Assembly: GCA_003049465.1 (NCBI GenBank)
Contig: PYSS01000138.1
Span: 22,736 to 86,735 of the forward strand
From: Magnaporthiopsis rhizophila
Taxonomy: Eukaryota > Ascomycota > Sordariomycetes > Magnaporthales > Magnaporthaceae
Length of the DNA stretch: 64,000 bases
Direction of reading: 5' to 3'
Under the pieces are notes generated by a model that saw only the letters and a program-made list of their open reading frames with translations, made no database searches and was not told where the DNA came from. Made by a program: the position numbers and the translations under genes. This document shows, in pieces, positions 1 through 10,891 of this stretch. Numbering within the stretch: position 1 is the stretch's first letter; the number at the start of each line of letters is the position of its first letter.

Positions 1-270
1 TTCTGGCACTTGCACCTGCTTCTAACTTTGGCATATTGACTTCAATGCCGACTTCGGGTTCATATACACGAATACACAGGGAAAAAAATACGACAAAAGA
101 TTAATGCGCTATCAAACGAGCCATCTTTCGGTGGTTGCTCAAACATTCAATAGTTCAAAAACAACACACGCACCCTGCTTCCCTCCCCTGAGCCGTACCC
201 GTCCCAAAATCCACCATCAAAGACACAACGGTGCCACGCGTATGGGGAGGACCCTCATCGCGCCAGGTCT

Positions 271-3200
271 TCAGTCGTCATCGGTCATGTGCCAGACGTT
301 CGGCCCTGCCCGCTGGACGCTGTCCCTCAGCCGGGCAATGGCGGCGCCCCGCTTCTGCAGCCTGGCCCGGATCTGCGCCTTCTCCGGCTCCGTGTACCCG
401 CTCAGCTTCTTGCGAGGCGACGACCCCAGCGTGCCGGGGCTTCCGTTGTACGACACCACCGACGACACCAGCGCTCCCGGCGAGAAGATGGACCGCGACA
501 TGCGCTTCTGCGGCGTCGTGAAGGGCGAGTTGTCGCGGCTGCCGGGGCCGACGGATCCCTGGAGACGGAGCTTGCGCAGCTGATTCTCCAGCACGTCCAC
601 GTCGCCGCTGCGCTTCTCGACCATGCTCGTCATCTTCAGGACCGTGCGCATGACCTGCTCCACCGTGGGGGCGGCCGTCGCGTGGTTGTTTCCGGTTCCA
701 CCGGCACCGGCGAGGTTCTTCCGGCTGCCCAGTCCGGTCCCGAGGCCGGCTCCGGCCGTGGCCATCCTGGCTCGCAGTAGCGTGAGGGACTCCTCCGCTT
801 CGACCAGAAGCTTCGAAAAGGCCGTGAACTGCTTCCGCAGATCTGCCTGCTGCGCCGCCTGCTCCGCACTCAGCGGAAGCGATCGCAGCGCCGACGTCTG
901 CTCCGGGTCCATACGTGCCGCGATGTTCTTCTTGAGGTCCATCTCCTTTATCCGCAGCCGCGCAAGACCCCTGCTCAGCTCCTTGCACGCCTCCATCGTG
1001 TCCTCCAGATCCCTCACCCGACCGGCCTCGAGCTCGTCCCGTAATTCCTGGGTCAATATGTGATCCACGTCCTCGGCGTCGCACAAAAGCCAGTCGTCGT
1101 GGAACTCAAGATCATGCCGGCTCTTTCGCGGCGCGCCGGAAGGCTCTCTGAGCTTGCCCATATGCCCAAGGATGTACTCCTTTAGGTGTCGCGCATTGAG
1201 GCCTAGCGTGTCCACCATTCGGTTGATGTCGCGGAAGACCACTTCGTTTTGCTCCGCAACCGTTCTTCCAGCTTCAGGCACGCTGCCCGCATTGGTAACA
1301 AACTCGGCGAGGTGTAGAGTCGGCACGAGAGGCTCGTTGAGATACTCCTGCAGCCAGTCGTCGTCTTGATCTGATAAGGTTTGCGATTCCTCGGCCGCCT
1401 TCCTGGCCTGCGCCTTCCTCTGCTCCTCGACGTTGGGGTCGGGGGTAACACGTCTTGAAGGTGCCGCCGCCGTCGACCTGGATGTGGCAGAAAGACCACG
1501 TGTCGAGGGCTGCCTGGAGGCGCCCAGAATCTGCGACGCCATGCCGGGAGCGCTGACAGAGCGCGACTCTGACCTGAAAACCCTGGGTGGCACGACGCCG
1601 CGAACTGGGCTGGGCGAACGCGGACTCGTTGCCAGCGGCTGCGAGAAGACTGGCGCGTTGATGTCACCAAAAAGCCGGCGGGTTCCCGGCGGCGGCTCTG
1701 CAGCTGGGGTCAGCGAGAACACACTGCCCCCGATGCCGCCGAATGAGCTCTGAGGCGTGAATCCTGGGAGGCCTGTGGTTACCGTCGGACTGACGTCCTT
1801 GGCCACGTCGACGCCACTGCCTTCGCTCTCACCCGCCGAGCCTTGGTCTTCGTCGTCCCCAGATCCTCCCTCGTCCTCGTCCTCGTCGACTTCGGACAGC
1901 TCACCTTCGTCGTCCTCGGGACTACTGGGAATGGGTTGCTCGGGTACATCTTCCTCCTTGGGAAGTTTCGGCAATGAAGTGGGGGCTGGAAGCGGCTTTG
2001 GAGGCAGGACGCCCGGCGGTAGAGGAATGTCATCCAGCTTGTATTTGGACTTCTCCTTGATCGGGTCTGGCGGGAGAGGCGCTTCCTCTGGGACGGTTGT
2101 CGACTCTGGGCTAGGCTGTCGGCGAGTTTCTACAGACGACAATGGAGGGTCAGAAACCTTGATATTGGTGGGTGACGCTGGCACCGACTCGAGCGTCCGG
2201 GTTGTGGAGGCCGATGATGAAGATGAATCAAAGAGGTTGTAGGGCGTCTTACTTGTGGTATCAGGTGGCAGCGGCGTCGAATCAGACTCATCTTTGATTT
2301 CTGGAGACTTCTTTGCGGGGGTTTGCGAAGGTGCACCGAAAATGCTGCCGGAACCGGTGGGCTTGGTTGCGCCTCCGAAGAGTCCGGCTGATGAGGTGCC
2401 ACCGAATAGCTTGGAAGGTGCCGGAGTGGTAGTGGGCGTTGTTGATGCGCCAAATAGACCAGGCTTCGTCGCTGGCGGAGTCATATCGCTCTTGGAGCCG
2501 AAGACGGACGTTGTAGTTCCCGATGTACCCGAGGTAGAGCCAAGAGCACCGTCCTTGGGAGCAAACGGGTTCGGCTTGTCATTCGGCGCTGAGCTCTTGG
2601 CAAACGGATTCGGCTTGCTGTCCGGAGCTGAGCTATTGGCAAACGGGTTCGGCTTGTCGTTCGGTGCAGAGCTCTTGGGAGCAAACGGGTTGGGCTTGTC
2701 GCCCTCGCCCGGGGATGCGGCCGCCTTCGATTCGGAGTCGGAGCCAAAGGTAGAAGTCTGTTTGGCAACTGTGTTCGCCTGCTCGTTCGATGTCCCAGAC
2801 CCAGTCGGCGCGCCGAAAATCGATTTGGGGGCGCTCGGTTTCGACCCAAAGATGCTGGTAGGCTTCTGCTCGGTGGATGCGATGGAAGCCGACCCAAAGA
2901 GGCCAGCCGGCTTCTGCTCAGTGGGCGCGCTCGGAGAGGATCCGAACAGGCCGGTTGGCTTTTGCTCGCTGGATGCGCCAAGAGCGGACCCAAAAAGACC
3001 CGTCGGTTTCTGCTCGGTAGACGCGCTAGGGGATGACCCAAAGAGGCCGGCTGGTTTCTGCTCGGCGGATGAGGTGAGAGTCGACCCAAACAGTCCCGTT
3101 GGCTTTTGCTCGGTGGATGTGCTTAGGGCGGATCCAAACAAGCCGGCTGGCTTCTGCTGAGCGGGGGCGCCTGTGGTGGCCCCGAAGATGCTGGTTGGCT

Positions 3201-5466
3201 TTTGCTCCGCAGGTTCTGGCTTTTCGGTCTCCATGCTGGCCTCCTTCGACTCTGGGCTGGCGGCAGCAGCGGGCGCTGCCTTGGCCGCGTCCCCAAGCGA
3301 CAGGCCGAATCCAGCACCGAAGAGAGAACCGCCGCCACCGGATCCTGTTGACGGAGTCTCGTTGTCGTGGGCGGTCTGGGGATCCGCCTTGAAGGTCGTG
3401 CCGAGAACGAAGGGGGTAGAGCCGAAGGTTGAGCCGCCGCTGCCGCCCGCGCCGGCGGCGGGCTTGGCGGCTGGGGGAGGGAACGATGTGGTCTGATCCA
3501 TGGCCGTGTCCTGCGATGGCGGGGCGAAAGATCCCGACGGCTTGCTGGACGCAAAGATGCTCCCGCCACTACTGGCACCGCCACCAAGCGCCCCAAAGCC
3601 ACCCTTAGTGGCAAAGGCTGAGAACCCGCCAGAGGCTGGGGTCGAGGTGCCGCTGCCGAAAACCTTGTTGGCCCCGGCGGACCCGGCGCTGCTGCCGAAT
3701 GCAGGTTGCCCGAATGTCGCCCCGGCGGTGGATGAACTGGCCGTCGCCCAGGGCGACGCCTTGGCGGCCCCCATGCCTCCCAGCGAAGAGGTCTGACCGA
3801 AAGCACTTGTAGTCTGCCCGCCAATAGCGGACGGTGATCCAAAAGCAGGTGCCCCAAAGGTTGGGCCTGAGCCGCCAGACGTATTACCTCCAAACGCAGT
3901 GGACCCGAAGGTCGTGCCAGTTGAGGGGGCACTAGTTGACGATGCGCCCCAGGGAGACGTCTTTGCACCGAGAGCCGAGGAGCCTCCAAATGCAGGCGCC
4001 ACAGAAGCGGGCGAGCCGAAACCACTGCGCGCTGGGGAAGCAGCAGCCGGCGAGCCAAAACCTCCGGGCCTTGTGGGAGATGTCACGGAGGCGGCTGGAG
4101 GAGATGCACCCTGGGCGATGGCGATGCCTGGGTACGTCGAGCCCTCGCGGATGGAGTCATTGTAGACGATCCACCAGACGGCCAAGACGCCCTCGTTGTT
4201 CAGCGCCCAGAGCGCGGGGAGCGGGCCAGGCGACTCCTCTATCTCATCCGTCGTGATGGGCTTGTACACCTTGTCCTTGCTAGACAAGTCCAGGGCCGTT
4301 CCGATCGGGAAAGTGTCCATAAAGTCCTCTCCCATGGGCAGTTGGGCCCGCTTGGTGTCGTCGGCGAACTCGGTGGTGGTGAAGACGTTGGTGATCTTCT
4401 CGGCAGGGACGTCGCTGGTCAGCGGGGCTTTAGACCGGGTCAGAAGACCTATCGCCTCTCTTGACGTGGAAGAGACGATGAGGACGTCTTGAAGGTTTGG
4501 TGGGAAATCCTTCAGTCTGGCTATGGTATGGTGAGGCTTTTTGTCAAAGGTATAAGGCTCCACAGGGTCCGTCAGCTTCTGAAACGTGAACGTCGGCGCA
4601 GCGCCCTTCTCTTGATGTCGCGTGATAACATGGTAGGCCGAGGTAGGGTCGCCGCTTGTTGCGTTGTGGACCGCCATAAACACGTGGTTCTCGAGCCAAA
4701 CAAGGGACGCGACGTGGAAGTCACCCAAGGTAGGCGGCTTGGGTATGTCTGCCTGGTGCGCTCCATCGGGCTTGATCTGCGCAATCGAGCCATCAGCCAG
4801 GCCGGCGACGAGCTGCTTCCCCTTGGTACTCCAGGCGGCACATGAGACACCAGACCGAAGCAGGGGCCCGTTGGGACCCGAGACCAGACCTCTCTGCTTC
4901 AGGTTGGCGATCAACAGGTTCCCGTTGTTGGTGACGGCGATGATGAGCTCAGCCAGCTCGGGCATCGGGTTAGGCACCAGGGCGCGCAGAGTCTCGCCGC
5001 TGGTCGATATCTCCATGGCTGGTTGTGTCGAGCCCTGCGAGAGCGACTGGACGTCGTAGACTGCCAGACCGCCACCCGTCTCGGCGGACATGACAAGGTA
5101 TTGCTCATCGGCCGTGAATGCCAGTTGCGATATGCGCACGGGCAATGGGAGTTTCGCCTGGGGCTCAAACGGGCGAACGTCGCTGTCGTCGGGCTTGGGC
5201 GCCTCGAAGCCCTTGCGAACGGACTCGGTGGTGGCGATGTGGACCGCGTCAGGCCCGGCTGCGGCGACCAGGCCCTTCTTGGGGGCGATGCTGATCAGGG
5301 ACGCGGTCGGGGCGGGCAGGTCGGTCCATTTTGGCGTCAGTTGAAGCTTTGCGTCGCCGGCAATCGTGAGGAAGCCGAGGCTTTCGGTCTGGATGAGCTC
5401 TAGCTCGGATACCTGGCCTGCAGCTCCCGCCGCCGACGAGCCGCCAGCGAAGCCGCCGAAGGCCAT
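271..5466 (-). CDS. NUP159: Nucleoporin NUP159 (Nup214 ortholog), cytoplasmic face of the nuclear pore
   Basis: Single-exon gene of 1731 codons. I chose the ATG at 5466-5464 (MAFGGFAGG); the frame stays open a few codons further up but without an ATG. Order of parts: an N-terminal region of roughly 430 residues that reads like the Nup159/Nup214 beta-propeller, a long low-complexity FG region (about residues 450-1080) rich in FGS, FGA and GLFG, an acidic/proline stretch (DEDEDEGGSGDDED), and a C-terminal alpha-helical coiled-coil region. Inside the FG region are eight copies of a 16-residue unit built on EQKPTGLFGS and four copies of a unit built on DKPNPFA. In the family, the propeller docks the mRNA-export helicase Dbp5/DDX19, the FG region binds transport receptors, and the C-terminus anchors to the Nup82 complex. 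Assignment rests on this architecture and length and is confident; the repeat copy number may vary between strains. Confidence 0.93.
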   Translation of the reverse strand: MAFGGFAGGSSAAGAAGQVSELELIQTESLGFLTIAGDAKLQLTPKWTDLPAPTASLISIAPKKGLVAAAGPDAVHIATTESVRKGFEAPKPDDSDVRPFEPQAKLPLPVRISQLAFTADEQYLVMSAETGGGLAVYDVQSLSQGSTQPAMEISTSGETLRALVPNPMPELAELIIAVTNNGNLLIANLKQRGLVSGPNGPLLRSGVSCAAWSTKGKQLVAGLADGSIAQIKPDGAHQADIPKPPTLGDFHVASLVWLENHVFMAVHNATSGDPTSAYHVITRHQEKGAAPTFTFQKLTDPVEPYTFDKKPHHTIARLKDFPPNLQDVLIVSSTSREAIGLLTRSKAPLTSDVPAEKITNVFTTTEFADDTKRAQLPMGEDFMDTFPIGTALDLSSKDKVYKPITTDEIEESPGPLPALWALNNEGVLAVWWIVYNDSIREGSTYPGIAIAQGASPPAASVTSPTRPGGFGSPAAASPARSGFGSPASVAPAFGGSSALGAKTSPWGASSTSAPSTGTTFGSTAFGGNTSGGSGPTFGAPAFGSPSAIGGQTTSAFGQTSSLGGMGAAKASPWATASSSTAGATFGQPAFGSSAGSAGANKVFGSGTSTPASGGFSAFATKGGFGALGGGASSGGSIFASSKPSGSFAPPSQDTAMDQTTSFPPPAAKPAAGAGGSGGSTFGSTPFVLGTTFKADPQTAHDNETPSTGSGGGGSLFGAGFGLSLGDAAKAAPAAAASPESKEASMETEKPEPAEQKPTSIFGATTGAPAQQKPAGLFGSALSTSTEQKPTGLFGSTLTSSAEQKPAGLFGSSPSASTEQKPTGLFGSALGASSEQKPTGLFGSSPSAPTEQKPAGLFGSASIASTEQKPTSIFGSKPSAPKSIFGAPTGSGTSNEQANTVAKQTSTFGSDSESKAAASPGEGDKPNPFAPKSSAPNDKPNPFANSSAPDSKPNPFAKSSAPNDKPNPFAPKDGALGSTSGTSGTTTSVFGSKSDMTPPATKPGLFGASTTPTTTPAPSKLFGGTSSAGLFGGATKPTGSGSIFGAPSQTPAKKSPEIKDESDSTPLPPDTTSKTPYNLFDSSSSSASTTRTLESVPASPTNIKVSDPPLSSVETRRQPSPESTTVPEEAPLPPDPIKEKSKYKLDDIPLPPGVLPPKPLPAPTSLPKLPKEEDVPEQPIPSSPEDDEGELSEVDEDEDEGGSGDDEDQGSAGESEGSGVDVAKDVSPTVTTGLPGFTPQSSFGGIGGSVFSLTPAAEPPPGTRRLFGDINAPVFSQPLATSPRSPSPVRGVVPPRVFRSESRSVSAPGMASQILGASRQPSTRGLSATSRSTAAAPSRRVTPDPNVEEQRKAQARKAAEESQTLSDQDDDWLQEYLNEPLVPTLHLAEFVTNAGSVPEAGRTVAEQNEVVFRDINRMVDTLGLNARHLKEYILGHMGKLREPSGAPRKSRHDLEFHDDWLLCDAEDVDHILTQELRDELEAGRVRDLEDTMEACKELSRGLARLRIKEMDLKKNIAARMDPEQTSALRSLPLSAEQAAQQADLRKQFTAFSKLLVEAEESLTLLRARMATAGAGLGTGLGSRKNLAGAGGTGNNHATAAPTVEQVMRTVLKMTSMVEKRSGDVDVLENQLRKLRLQGSVGPGSRDNSPFTTPQKRMSRSIFSPGALVSSVVSYNGSPGTLGSSPRKKLSGYTEPEKAQIRARLQKRGAAIARLRDSVQRAGPNVWHMTDDD
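2553..3215 (-). repeat. In-frame tandem repeats coding FG and NPFA units of NUP159
   Basis: Translated on the minus strand, about 2830-3215 encodes eight head-to-tail units of 16 residues (48 nt) with core [EQ]QKP[AT]GLFGS or the variant EQKPTSIFGS, and about 2553-2700 encodes four units with core KPNPFA. The nucleotide copies are similar but not identical. They form the densest FG block of the nucleoporin. Confidence 0.85.
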
Positions 5467-6421
5467 AGCTGCCGCCAAGTGTCGGCCTCTTGGTGGGAGT
5501 TGACCAGTGTCCTACAAGCTATCCGGGCTTCGCATCGAGTGGCTTTCGTGTGTGTCGGTCGGTTGTTGGGTGTTGGCTGAAATCTCCAATCTCGTCTATC
5601 TCAAAGCGTGATCCAAACGCAACTGTTTCCGTCACCAAAACAGTCCCAGACCCGCCTGAGCCTGGGACGGACAAAAAAGGGAACTGGGATGAGTAGAAAA
5701 CGAAAAGGCCCGTGGAAGTGCCCTCAAGCGCCGGAATACACCCAGGGTATTGAGGAAGTGGCGGGAAGCAAGGTGTCCAAGGCTGGGTTGAAAGCGGCCT
5801 TGCACGCGGGCCCTGGTGTTGAGTGCCTGGCGAAGAGAATGCGACGCGCCTTTTAAAGTGGGTCTGGCGCCAGAAAATCGTAGGACCCCTGCAGCTAGAG
5901 CCTTGGCATGAATCAATGAAGCTTGGGCCACATTGAGCTCCGGCGAGCAGCAGCCAGACGGTATCATGTCCCGTCTCTATAAAGATGCGTCCTTGAACAA
6001 TCTAAGCATATACGCTATAATGGCGATAACTGAGGGCCAGTTTGCACCCAAGCATTCTACCTGGGGGACAGAGGAACATTGAGAAATGTGGAGTGCACAG
6101 CAACCGTTCAGCCCATCCTGATTATTCGCAAGAACGCCGTCTATGTCAATCCCCACGTCAAAAGCAACAGACAACATCATCGCCGCCCATTTATGCCGCG
6201 GTCTATCAATGTTGGTTGCGTCCATCCGTTTGGTTTGGTCGCATTGCCGCCATATCCGAGTGCATCCTGCCCCACCCAGTAGCCAAGGCCGCATCTCGTG
6301 AGTGGAGGAGGGACTTAACATTACAGCGGCCCTACCCCCCCATGCCGCCGTACTAGCCCTTCCGCTCTTCGGCCCGTCACGAAGATGGGGGAGGATAGCC
6401 ATGCCAGCATAACAAGTACAC
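5467..6421. other. Intergenic: NUP159 promoter side and PUP1 3' region
   Basis: 955 bp between the start of NUP159 and the stop of PUP1, both on the minus strand. Open frames here are short and have no recognisable protein character. No RNA gene or repeat was seen. Confidence 0.6.
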
Positions 6422-7356
6422 TCATGAGTCGATCTCCATGCCTTCGGTCTCGCGTGGTATCTCGGTGACGCTGACCAGGTTGCTCAGCTCGCCCTTCTTC
6501 ACGATCCTCTGGTTGAGGACGGCGGTGGTGCCGCGGGCAAACTTGTAGGTCTGCAGCTTCTGGGACCGCTCGTTGGGGGTGATGTAGTTGCGCATGAGCG
6601 TGGTCTTGTCGGCCGTGATGACGGCCACGTCAACGTTGCTGCCGGAGCCCAGATCGTTCCAGATGCCGGCCTGGATGGCGTCGCTGCACAGCTTGACGGC
6701 CTGGTCGCGGTCCAGCTCGGCCCGCCACTGCGTCTCGAACACCGACATGGCGGCCAGCGAGCCGGACCCCATGGTGACGTAGGGCAGCTTGTCGGTGCTG
6801 CCGTGCGCGTGCACCGTGAACAGGTGCGTCCCCGTGGGGTCGACGCCGGCCACGACCAGGTAGGCGCCGATGTGGCCCTGGTACTGGAAGAGGTGCTGCT
6901 TGAGCATGGTCATGCACGTCACCACGCGCGGCTTGCGGCCCGTCGAGAGCGAGTGCAGCTCCAGCTGCGATGAGATGATGGCTGTCGTGAACTCGGTGTC
7001 GGCCGCCGTGCCCGCGCCCGCGCACCAGATCTGCGGCGAGATGTAGTGCAGCTTCTCGCAGTTCTTGTCCGCCACGATCGGTCCGCTCGTCGCTCGGGTA
7101 TCGGCCGCGATCTGTCAAGCCCAAGAAGAGAGGGGGCCGCTCCTGTCAGTCGCGGGCGTGGGGAAAGGCGGGCCGCGGTGGCAGCTTGCACGCCACCGTA
7201 TCTAGTAAGCTTCCTGCCCGGAGAACTTACCACGACGCCGCCATTGTAGATGCAGCCGACGATTGTGGTGCCCGTGCTCGTGGCCTTGGGGAGCGGCACC
7301 CCGCGGGCGTGCAGCGCATTATTGCGGTTGACGTTTGAGAAGTCGAAGCCAGGCAT
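6422..7356 (-). CDS. PUP1: 20S proteasome subunit beta-2 (trypsin-like catalytic subunit)
   Basis: Two exons: 7356-7231 and 7111-6422; intron 7230-7112 (GTAAGT...GACAG). Joined product is 271 residues, the usual length. N-terminal nucleophile hydrolase of the proteasome core. A 29-residue propeptide ends in Ser-Thr-Gly and should be removed autocatalytically to expose Thr30 of TTIVG as the nucleophile. Other family signatures visible are IAADTRAT (the conserved Asp), CEKLHYISPQIWCAGAGTAAD and the GSGSLAAM segment. The C-terminal tail after the core fold (about 30 residues) matches the beta-2 type, which wraps the neighbouring beta-3 subunit. The gene lies between NUP159 and a Sel1-repeat gene and shares no pathway with either. 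I could not identify a proteasome-associated control element upstream. Confident call. Confidence 0.96.
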
Positions 7357-8386
7357 CTTGGGCTGCTAGAAGCTGGAGGCTTATACAAGGTGTGATGCTG
7401 ATAGCGGTTGCCAATTTTCGACTTCGTCGGCGTGGTGGCGGCGGTGGTGGTCGCGAGGGGGAGCTCGGGGTATGTGGTTGGAGCTTGAGGACTGGTCGCC
7501 TTACGTTATTGCGGCAGCCTTGTCTGGAGGGTCCCGCTTTGTGGGGCGCTGGCAACCTGGCCGCGGCTTGCCGTGGGTTTGAGATGCTGACGACTGCGAA
7601 GCAAACGGCCGTTCACTATTGACGATCAATCAACATTGCCCTGTAGTCGTTATAATGCGGGTCCCGGGGGAAATTGTCGTATTGTTTTATCTCTTGTGTA
7701 TTAGATGGAGTGTCTAAGGAGTAGCCCGTGTCCACGTTCTTCCCGGGGCTACGAGTATCCCTCATTGCCTAGCATCGTGGACACCAGCTAGAGATGACAC
7801 GTGACTGTTTCTGACCAGATGCTACAACCCTCAGATTCAGAGTGCATGGCAGGGACGATATCGTGGGGTCGAATGGTCCGCAATTGCCTCTGCGCCAGTT
7901 CTCACATCGTGGTCAATCCCTGCCACCTGGTAAAGAAGTCCACTGTCGTATTCTCTTATTCGGTTGTATCAGACCCACATCCTTGTGCCTCCCTCCGTAT
8001 GCGTATGGAATTGCTTCCCGAGAAAGAACTTTCAAGTTTATAGAACGCAACATATTCTTCCATCATCCGCATTCCGCTCTGTGATGTGATTTAATGTTCA
8101 TTCAAGACCCAACGCGGCAACCATTAACAGAGATATCAACACCAAAACCAAATGCTCCTCATTGAGTCATGCTTCCATGTCATTTTCTTAAGATATCCTG
8201 CTATTTTTTTCGAAAGCAAAATCCCATATGGACTCCGTTCGGAAGAAACGCGACTAGGGGTATGTAGGCTAAGGCTGTGCAAGGGGTCATTATCATACGG
8301 GACGTAACATGTATATACGGGTGTGCCAGCGTGTGTGGGATAATTATGCTGACGGCGGGATGGGCTGCTGTCGATATCGTGGAGTA
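7357..8386. other. Intergenic: PUP1 promoter side and 3' region of the Sel1-repeat gene
   Basis: About 1 kb. Contains only short open frames and a G-rich patch just upstream of PUP1 (7436-7465, GGTGG repeats). No gene or structured RNA was recognised. Confidence 0.55.
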
Positions 8387-10761
8387 TCACGAGTCGGCCG
8401 CCTCCTTGTCCTTGTTCCTTCTACTGAAAAGACCACCTCGTGTCCGTGACTTGGAGCGAGATTTCTTGTCAGACTTTGGAGATGACGAAACCTCGGCATT
8501 GTCGTTGTATTTTGCTTTGTGGATCCTATGCAAAGCAGCAGTCATGGAAGTCAGTCGTTGAGCTTTGGCAAACCGCACACCTAAGATACCTTACGTGACA
8601 AGAGGCGGAGAAAATCACTGACCAGCTATTGCCCACCATGCTCATGCCCTTGGCCTCGGCCATGCGGTAAAAATGTGCGCTCTTCTTCAAGTCCTTCTTG
8701 CACCCGACGCCCTGGGCGTAGCAGAACCCGGCTTCCGCCAGAGCATCGACGTCTCCCCAATCTGTGCGCACTCAAAGTCAGCCAACCGTATGCAAAGATT
8801 GCGGACAAGTAGTGAATCAAGGCAATGCATGAAGTGCCAACGGGATCCAACTTACTGCCGGCGATCTCAAAACACCTCAAGGCAAGCGCCTTGTCCTGCT
8901 CGATTCCCCATCCGTTCATATGGCTGACACCAAGCTCGTAGATGCTGAGGGCAAACTGTGCCTTCCGTGTCTTGTTCTCGTGGAAGTCCACTCGCTTGCC
9001 ATCCTTGGGTTGACCTTCGATGTCGGCAACTTCGAGCCCAGCATAGTCAGCAGCCTTGCGCAGCCATTCCACGCCCTCGCGCTGGTTCGCTCTCATTCCC
9101 CAGCCATGTCGGCATGCAAGCGCGTAAAGTAGCATTCCCGTCGGGTGGCCTTGCTTAGCGGCGTGTCGCAAGTGATAGGTCGACTCGCCGAGCGACCCTT
9201 GTTGGTGCAACTCGATTGCCTTGGTCACATGTTCCTCTGCGGGTATATCTGCCGCCGAGGCGAGCGAGTGCAAAGAGCGTGCGGGTCGCAGAGTGCTAGT
9301 CGAATCGCTCGTCGTTGTTGACGCTGCCGTGTGCGCTCGCCGGACGCCTTCAGTGTGCGGTGAGGTCCTGGAAGGACCTGCGCCGGAGTCTTCCGAGGAC
9401 CGGCCGCCCTCAGTCGAAGGGCCGCTGGCAGACGGCGATGGTTGAAGGGCGGGACCAAGTGCCTCCTGGCTGAGCTTGCTCCGCGGATGGTTCCCTGCCG
9501 AACTGGAAGGGCGAGTAGGGGGAGACGGCGGTGCCTGGCCAATGGCATGCATGTCGTGGGACGTAGCTGCGGTTTGATCCGAGGCTGGCCCTTGGGTCTG
9601 CTGGTCCGCAAACTGCGAGGACCGCTGTAGCATCTTCCCCCTAGGAAGGGCGTACTTGGAGTAAATGTAGGATGGTGCCCCAGGTTTGTCATCACCAGGA
9701 GTGTCTGGAAACATCTCGCTGTTCATGCTGATGGGGGTGTTCACATTCTCGTCCACGAATACGAACGAACCTTGGCTGTCCGACGATAGCTGGCGTTGAG
9801 GTAGGTCGAGTCCCGGCGTGCTTGCTCGGCTCAGAGGTCTTGAGAAGTTGAAGGATGGTTTGGGAAGGGGGCCAGACACGTCTGAGCTTATAGATGGAGA
9901 CCTCTGATAGGAATTCATTGCAGGAGAGTGGAGTCCTGTGCCGCTGCTTGCGGATAGCTTGCGCATGTTGTTGTTTGACTGATGCGAGGCGCTCATGGAC
10001 GAACGCGAGCCCTCTCCATATGACGACTCGGTGGGTGTGGACATAGCACTGGGCGATCTGCTCGGGAGGAAGGATCGCGGTGGGGCAAGACCGTGGAGGT
10101 CGAACGAGCTGGCTTTGGTGTTCTTGTCCAGGGATTGGGCTTGCATCTGGTTTTGACCAGCCGTCGATGGAGGACGACGCCGAGGCGACACAGGCTCAGG
10201 GGTCTTCTCGGAGCCTGCTATGCTGCTCATTGGTGAAGGCGAGCGCTCTGTTCTCGCACCGAATAGTCCACCGTTCTCCTCGATCCTCTCGGGTATCCTG
10301 CCGCGGCTGTGGTCTAGAAACGGGTTCGGCGGTACGAACGGCAGCGGTGCGTCGGGCGTGGCTGGGATGCGGCTCATCCGTGGATGCATCGATACTGGCC
10401 TGTTCGGAAGCTCCTCCACCTCTGCCTTGGTTCCCGAGCCGGACGCAGATTGCGGCTGCGGCGAATCTGCATGATCCGAGACCGAATCGTGGGACAGGGA
10501 GCGAAAGTAGTCGGATCTCCCTTGGACCACAAGAGGGCTCTCAGTGGTCAGGGGAGGTAACCTGCTGATTCTTCTGTCGGCCTTGGCGCTCTCCTCCAGC
10601 TGTCTGGCAAGCATCCGACTGTGCAGGGCGAACGCATCGAGAGGAGAGAGCTCCGGGGGAGCTTCACCGGCAACGTGGAGCCTTGGTGATCTGAGGGGTC
10701 GAGAAACAGGAGCCTGCGACTGCGTGCGCAGGTCGATAAGGCTGGGTCGTGGAGCCGTCAT
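8387..10761 (-). CDS. Sel1-repeat protein of the Nif1/DSF2 family
   Basis: Three exons: 10761-8856, 8761-8623 and 8525-8387. Introns start GTAAGT and GTCAGT and end ACAG and ATAG; the frame is kept throughout and gives 727 residues. The first ~430 residues are Ser/Pro-rich and probably disordered. The C-terminal ~270 residues hold Sel1/TPR-like helical repeats, for example HLRHAAKQGHPTGMLLYALA, YELGVSHMNGWGIEQDKALA and GFCYAQGVGCKKDLKKSAHF. The protein ends in a basic tail (KSRSKSRTRGGLFSRRNKDK). This layout fits fungal proteins annotated as mitosis inhibitor Nif1 (S. pombe) or DSF2 (S. cerevisiae); chitin-synthase activators such as Skt5 are a related alternative. The start is the ATG of MTAPRPSLIDL, the first in frame after a 36-nt poly-T (plus strand) tract. 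Function in this organism is inferred only. Confidence 0.85.
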
Positions 10762-10852
10762 GGTTCGAGATGCGGCCAGGCCGTATGGGAGCGGGTAGAA
10801 CACGGAAGGGAGGAATCGATAGGAGAGTGGCCCCGTCGGGCTGTTGGTTTTT

Positions 10853-10853
<1 letters not shown>

Positions 10854-10889
<36 letters not shown>
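10854..10889. repeat. Poly-T tract (36 nt) in the 5' leader of the Sel1-repeat gene
   Basis: Uninterrupted run of 36 T on the plus strand (A on the sense strand of the gene), 93 nt upstream of the chosen start codon. Its exact length is uncertain because homopolymers are error-prone. Confidence 0.9.
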
Positions 10890-10891
<2 letters not shown>

